Shown here: piece by piece, positions 58,690-64,000 of the stretch | Numbering within the stretch: the stretch's first letter is position 1 | How the letters are laid out: every line of letters begins with the position of its first letter | From: Nageia nagi | Taxonomy: Eukaryota; Pinophyta | DNA: 64,000 bases | Assembly: GCA_050084985.1 (NCBI GenBank) | Contig: JBITNC010000001.1 | Location: forward strand, 163,804,001 to 163,868,000 | Reading direction: 5' to 3' | Notes under the pieces: model-generated | Database searches by the model: none | What the model was told of the DNA's origin: nothing | What the model saw: only the letters and a program-made list of their open reading frames with translations | Position numbers and translations under genes: made by a program

Positions 58690-59470
58690 AATAACTATAT
58701 TAACATTGTACTAACATTAACATAGCATTAACACTAACATCATATTAACTATAATAACATAACATTAACATCTAGTTATCTAAATTAGCATGTCATTAAC
58801 ATCGAATGAACACTAACATCATATTAACTATATTAATATAACATTAACATTGCATTAACTTTATTAGCATGGCATTAACATCGCATTAACATTAATATCA
58901 CATTAACTCTATTAACATTACATTATCCATATTAGCATGTCATCAATATAACATTAACAATAACATAACATTAAAATAATATGAACATAATATTAACATT
59001 GAATTGCATCAAATATTGACATATAGCATTACTATATCTTACCAACAAGTCACATAACAATATATTGGAAGTGGTCATTACAACTTTGCCTCCACTATCA
59101 ACAATCTAACCCTTATCTAATTGATGCAGTCTTCAAGCTCGATAACGTTAACATTAAAATTAACTTATAGCATTGACATTACCATAACATTATAATTGAT
59201 ATAGCATTAACATACCATTACCATTAACATTTACATTAACATTTTGCCATTAATGTATAGCATTCACATTGATGTAACATTAAGTGCCACATAACATTAA
59301 CATTGACATGATGTTAACATATTTGAAACTCATAACATCAAATCCTAATCCAAAAACCCTAACTTAACTCATAACCTTAACATTATCAATGTACGTATTA
59401 ACATAAGTACATTAACATTAACAAAGCATTAATGATATCATAATATTAAAATTACATTTTATTAATAGTA
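58690..59470. repeat. ATTAAC-type minisatellite
   Basis: Irregular array of ACATTAAC, CATATTAACTATATTAAC and GCATTAACATT units. It is interrupted at about 59025-59130 by the second copy of the 105-bp repeat. Non-coding. Confidence 0.85.
59025..59130. repeat. About 105-bp dispersed repeat, copy 2
   Basis: Counterpart of 58180-58285, embedded in the ATTAAC array, about 845 bp away. Confidence 0.7.
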
Positions 59471-59790
59471 TCTATAATTTAATTTTTTACAAATCAATCT
59501 AAATTATTTTTGTATTTTTAGGTATATTTAATATTTTTAAAAGTAAATATTTATGAATTTAATATAATATTTTGAAATATTTTTAATCTAAATACAATTG
59601 ACAAATATATAATATTTCAAGTAATATTTTAAAAATATTTAATATTTTAAGTATTTTTAAAATTATTTAGTATTTTAAAATTATTTAGTATTTTAAAATT
59701 ATTTAATGTTATTTTTTTATTTTAATTATGATGACATGACATATTACTTGACACATTAATGTGTTAAGCAATGCATCAAGTCGACCATGC
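59471..59790. other. AT-rich spacer
   Basis: Repeated AATATTTTA and TTAAAATTATTTAGTATT words, then GC-poorer unique sequence leading to a TATA-like box. No gene. Confidence 0.5.
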
Positions 59791-59793
59791 AAA

Positions 59794-59800
59794 TATAAAA
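59794..59800 (+). promoter_or_regulatory. Possible TATA box for the Transposase_24 gene
   Basis: TATAAAA, about 185 bp upstream of a good 5' splice site. Low specificity in AT-rich DNA; it gains weight only from the exon-intron layout downstream. Confidence 0.35.
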
Positions 59801-59825
59801 AATAAAAAGGGCATACCCCATGTGC

Positions 59826-59982
59826 CCCATTAATCATTTTTTCAATCGAATATCACGAGAGGGACATGGGAGAGAGTGTTTATCATGGAAGAGGGGGGCA
59901 TAAGGGTTAGATTTAGACAAAATCTAACTATTTTTCATCAAATCCAAGGTCAGATTTGTTAGATTCACAGCCAAGTTCAAAG
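59826..59982 (+). other. Possible 5'-UTR exon
   Basis: A less AT-rich segment ends TTCAAAG, followed by the strong donor GTAAGTAT at 59983. The next plausible acceptor before the coding start is TTTATTTAG at 62578, nine bases before the ATG, with a TACTAAT branch-like word at about 62543. If spliced, the intron is about 2.6 kb and contains the next two arrays. Inference from splice signals only. Confidence 0.35.
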
Positions 59983-60389
59983 GTAAGTATACTAAATCCA
60001 AATTTTTACTTTCTAAAGCATACATTTAACATATTTTTAATAGAAATAGAATATTATTGCATGTCTTTGATATTTTTAGTATGAAGATTGAAAAAATACA
60101 TAAAAAAACCTTCATAAATTCAACAACAAAAAAACTAAATCTTTGAAACATGAAAACCCTAAACTCTAGATAAAAAGTTAGGGTTTACAAAATTAAATCT
60201 AAGGTTTGGAAAAAAATAAATCTTACAAAATTAATTTTAGATTTGAGATAAAAATTCTAAAATTTACAAATTAGGGTTTTAATTTTGTTAAATTCATAAA
60301 ACAATACAAAAACATACCAAGAAATCCTATAGCTCCTCCTCTCTTTTTTTGTTATATGAAAATGACCATATGATCTCCAATTTGTAAAA

Positions 60390-61930
60390 ATGTAGGATTA
60401 ATTTTTGTAGAAAATTAGGGTAAAGTTTTGTAAAAATTTAGGGTTAAGTTCTGTAAAAAAATTAGGGTTGATTTTAACTTAAAATGTAGGGTAAATTTTT
60501 TTATTAAAATTTAGGGTTAATTATGACTTAAAATTTAATGCTAGTTTTTGTAAAAAATTAGGTTATTTTTTGTAAAATTTTAGGGTTAATTTTGATTTTA
60601 AAATTTAGGGTTAATTTTCGTAAAAAATTAGGGTTAATTTTTGTAAAAAACTAAGGTTAATTTTAACTTATAATTTAGGGTTAATTTTTGTAAAAAATTA
60701 AGATTAGTTTTTGTAGAAATTTAGGGTACAAATTACATTTAATATTTATAAAAAATTAGGGTTAATTTTTGTAAAAATTAAGGGTTAATTTTTGTAAAAA
60801 AATAGGGTTAAATTTTGTAGAAATTAAAGATTAATTTTTCTAAAAATTTATGGTTAATTTTGTAAAACATTTAGGGATAAATTTTGTAAAAAGTTAGGAT
60901 TAATTTTTGTAAAAAATTAGGGTTAAATTTTAGGTGTTAGGTGTTTGGGTTACGGTTAAATTTTATTAAAATTTAGGGTTAATTTGAACTTAAATTTTAA
61001 TGTTAATTTTTGTAAAAAATTAGGTTATTTTTTGTAAAAAATTAAGATTAATTTTTGTAAAATTTTAGGGTTAATTTTGATTTTAAAATTTAGGGTTACT
61101 TTTTGTAAAAAAACTAAGGTTAATTATAACTTAAAATTTAAGGTTAATTTTTGTAAAAAAGTTAAGGTTGAAATTATGGTTAATATTTATAAAACATTAG
61201 GGTTAATTTTTGTAAAAATTAAGGGTTAATTTTTATAAAATATTAAGATTAATTTTTGTAAAAAATTATGGTTAATTTTTGTAAAATAATTAAGGATAAA
61301 TTTTGTAAAAAGTTAGGATTAATTTTTGAAAAACTTTAGGGTTAAATTTTAGGTGTTAGGTGTTTGGGTTACAATTAAATTTTATGAAAATTTAGGGTTA
61401 ATTTTGAATTCAAATTTAATGTTAATTTTTGTAAAAAAATAGGATATTTTTTGTAAAAAATTAGGGTTTTTTTTGTAAAAAATTAGGGTTTTTTTGTAAA
61501 AAATAGGGTTAATTTTTGCAAAACAAGGTTAATTTTTTAAAAAAATTAAGGTTAATTTTAACTTAAAATTTAGGGTTAACTTTTGTAAAAATTAAGGGTA
61601 CAAATTACGATTAATATTTGTAAAAAAATCACTGTTAATATTTGTAAAACTTAAGGGTTAATTTTTGTAAAAAATTAGGGTTAATGTTTGTAGAAGTTAA
61701 GGATTAATTTTTGTAAAATATTATGGTTAATTTTTGTAAAAATCTAGGGATAAATTTTGTAACAAATTAGGATTGATTTTTGTAAAAATTTAGGGTTAAA
61801 TTTTAGGTGTTAGGTGCTTGGGTTATGGTTTAAAATTTAGGGTAATTTTTTGTAAAAAAACTTATGCTAAATTTTTGTAAAAAACTTGTGGTAATTTTTT
61901 GTGAAAAACTTAGGGATAAATTTAGGGTTA
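60390..61930. repeat. TTAGGGTTAATTTTTGTAAAAA minisatellite
   Basis: Around 60 irregular units of about 20-23 bp based on TTAGGGTTAATTTTTGTAAA. There is a higher-order pattern: a block ending GGGTTAAATTTTAGGTGTTA, then GGTG-TTGGGTTA, recurs near 60920, 61335 and 61795, about 415-460 bp apart. Non-coding. Confidence 0.9.
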
Positions 61931-62350
61931 ACAATAACATCATATTGTATAAAGGTTTAGGTTAGGGTTAGGGGTTACGGTACTTTAAGGGTTAGGGGTT
62001 ATAGTACGTTAAGGGTTACGAGTTTGGGTTTGGGTTAGGGTTTAAGGTTTAATGTTAGGATTTAAGAGTTAAGAGTTTGGATTTGAGTTCAATGTTAGGG
62101 TTTATGTTAGGGTTTAAGTGTTTATGTTAGGATTTATTAAGGATTATGGTTAAGATTTAAGGGTTAGGGGTTAGGGTTAGGGTTTAAGAGATTAGGTTTG
62201 ACTTAGGGGTTACGATTTAAGGGTTAGCGGTTAAGGTTTGAGTTTAGGGTTTAAGATTTTAATTTTAAAGGTATAGGCATGAGTTGAGAGTTAAAAATTA
62301 AGATATTAAGGGTTATATTTAGTTAGGATTTAGGGGCTGATTAGGGGTTT
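61931..62350. repeat. Telomere-like GGGTTA repeats
   Basis: GGTTAGGGTTAGGGGTTA and TTAAGGGTTAGGGGTTA units, more G-rich than the preceding array and without its poly-A part. It grades out near 62350. Confidence 0.85.
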
Positions 62351-62586
62351 GGGTTACCTATAAATATTATTGTAACTGATTGATGTAGCTTAAAATAATA
62401 GAGGCATGTTGCATATACAAATTTAACATCATAAATTTCTTCCATCGTATTCATATTGCAATGTGTCTCAATGATAACCTTTATAAATTTAATATTGGCA
62501 TACTATGTTAGGTTTATTAAATTGAATAGTTTTAAATTTTTTATACTAATAATATTTTTTGTTATTATATTTATTTAGTGATTATC

Positions 62587-63983
62587 ATGGCCAATGACAG
62601 GAGGGGAAAGAAGCCAAAACCTCCAAAGTCAATTGCAAGCAAGAAGGATTTTGTAAGTATTTATTTATGAATGTGATTGATTCAATTTTTATTTAATAAT
62701 ACTCATTTCAAAAGAAAAATTAACTTTATTTTTTTTACCTTTTTAATAGAGTAAGGCAATTGCCAAACTGTATAAAATGGCCACACAATGGATGCAAAGG
62801 AGTGAGATTGATAGAGATATTGATAGACAAATGGGCATTGGGCCTTCATCCACTAGGCATTCTAGGCCTGCTGGGCCTACTATTGGCATAAATCGACCAT
62901 CAATAATGGAGTCATCATAAGATGGTAACATTACTTATTTTTTTAAATTTAAAAAATTTATTGAAGTTACTTTTTATTAATTAAATGTTACATTCAATAA
63001 AGATAATCTAAGTAATGTGGTAATTGCAGATATACAATCAATCAATATGGAGATAGTATTTTCAACATGCAAGGGCACCAATGACATTAAGATTAAGGTG
63101 GATGAGAATGGTGTTGTAATTAAATATCAAAATGGTAAGAATTGATTTTTAAAAAATATATATTTATATATTTATTTTGGAATATATTAATTTAATCATA
63201 TTATTAAATTTCTTCAAGGCATTTTTTTTATGACACTCTCAAAAAATGCACTTTCCACCAGTTTGATCCCACCATAGATATCAAGTGGAAAAAACAAAGT
63301 GAAATAGGTATATATATAAATTTTTATGCTTAACTTTTTTTTATAAATTAATATTGATAGTACATTTTACTTAATTTTTTAATTCATTTTCTAAAAAATT
63401 ATGTATTTTGCAACAAAATAAAGGGTCATAGATATCTTGAAAAGAGAATTTGGTGATGCATGGAACCCAAAATGGGCATTGCAACATATGGGAAATAATT
63501 TGAATTGGAGGAGAACTAAAATAAGGAATAAAATTAAAAAAAAAAAAAAAAACTTTCTAAAAATCAAAGAAAAGGAAGTAGGCCTATAGATGTTGATAAG
63601 AAGGTGTGGAAGAGCCTGATGAAAAAGGTGGAGGAGGAGGAAGCACATAGATAATCCATTATTAAACCATCATAGTTTGAAAAAGCTACACATGCCCAAT
63701 ACAGCACATCTTCAATGGCATATACCCACAAGTTAGGCAAATTGGGAAAAGTAGGGATCGAAATAAGATATGTAAGTATATTAAATTATTTATTTCATAT
63801 TTTATGCATGAATAGTTATACAATTAAATTATATACATAAAATATTATTTAAGTAAATATATTTTTTTGTAGTATGATAAATATGGTAGGTATCCTACAA
63901 ACAATGAAGTAAAATTTGCCTTCAAACATGGTTTTCAAGCACTAGTCTTGAAAATAGCTTCCTATACTATAAGTAATATTTAA
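62587..63983 (+). CDS. Transposase_24-like (En/Spm, Ptta-type) gene with introns
   Basis: Starts MANDRRGKKPKPPKSIASKK. Exon 1 (62587-62652) ends at donor GTAAGT. Exon 2 (62750-62924) reads SKAIAKLYKMATQWMQR through a Pro/Gly-rich stretch, and has one TAA at 62918-62920. Exon 3 (63030-63134) keeps phase across GT/AG junctions: DIQSINMEIVFSTCKGTNDI, then KVDENGVVIKYQNG. A fourth (about 63219-63307) needs a one-base shift in a T run (FYDTLKKCTFHQFDPTIDIK). The fifth (from about 63421) has ILKREFGDAWNPKWALQHMG and, after an A17 run, the VWKSLMKKVEEEEAHR and AQYSTSSMAYTHKLGKLGK parts typical of plant Transposase_24. The last part ends at 63983. In-frame stops at 62918 and about 63651 and 63670 suggest recent inactivation or imperfect exon choice. 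Confidence 0.7.
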
Positions 63984-64000
63984 GTGTTTTTTAATTTATT

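Noticed and set aside
63391-63648. Minus-strand 85-codon hydrophobic frame
   Set aside because: It is the antisense of the Lys/Glu-rich Transposase_24 exon and its A17 run, which makes it rich in Phe and Leu by complement.

Overview
The window is land-plant nuclear DNA, most likely from a large repeat-rich genome; a conifer or other gymnosperm is my inference. The evidence is an AT-rich sequence, plant-type transposons (Copia and Gypsy LTR elements, a plant L1-type LINE, En/Spm-CACTA elements with TNP2 and Transposase_24 proteins), relics of plant-only or plant-expanded families (PPR-DYW proteins, NLR resistance proteins) and Arabidopsis-type TTTAGGG-like repeats. I see no intact ordinary host gene. 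Almost everything recognisable is a mobile element, a fossil of one, or a broken piece of a PPR or NLR gene.

Layout. 1-785: tandemly duplicated PPR relic (minus). 831-4370: very old CACTA TNP2 transposase relic (plus). 4651-5360: C-terminal part of a PPR-DYW gene (plus), preceded by a short inverted repeat. 6006-12215: LTR retrotransposon with 994-bp LTRs, tRNA-iMet-type primer site, polypurine tract and GAAGA target duplication, but no recognisable pol. 12.2-19.6 kb: mostly anonymous AT-rich DNA with a minus-strand LINE ORF1 relic and two NLR fragments. 19.6-38.7 kb: one LINE split by later insertions. An old Copia element (20382-34330, TSD AAAGG) sits in ORF1. A young Copia element (25048-33823, TSD ATAAG, two 498-bp LTRs identical by eye) sits in the gag of the old one. 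A 1.24-kb CACTA-type element (36360-37596, TSD ATA) sits in LINE ORF2. 38.7-45.8 kb: anonymous repeats, a PPR relic and a Copia gag relic. 45.9-51.3 kb: decayed Gypsy polyprotein with an extra RNase H-like domain before the reverse transcriptase.

51.9-64 kb is the most unusual part. A minus-strand TNP2 transposase gene and a minus-strand SET-domain-like ORF face a plus-strand, intron-containing Transposase_24 gene. Between the two sides lie about 5.7 kb of minisatellite arrays: telomere-like TTTAGGG variants, ATTAAC repeats, and TTAGGGTTAATTTTTGTAAAA repeats. The last of these seem to lie inside a 5'-UTR intron of the plus-strand gene. The gene complement is that of an En/Spm-type element, but I could not find termini proving that it is one element.

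Two mobile elements of different classes carry fragments of PPR host genes: the small CACTA element (36683-37075) and the leader of the young Copia element (about 32030-32345). With three further PPR relics, PPR sequence duplication by transposons is the recurring theme of the window.
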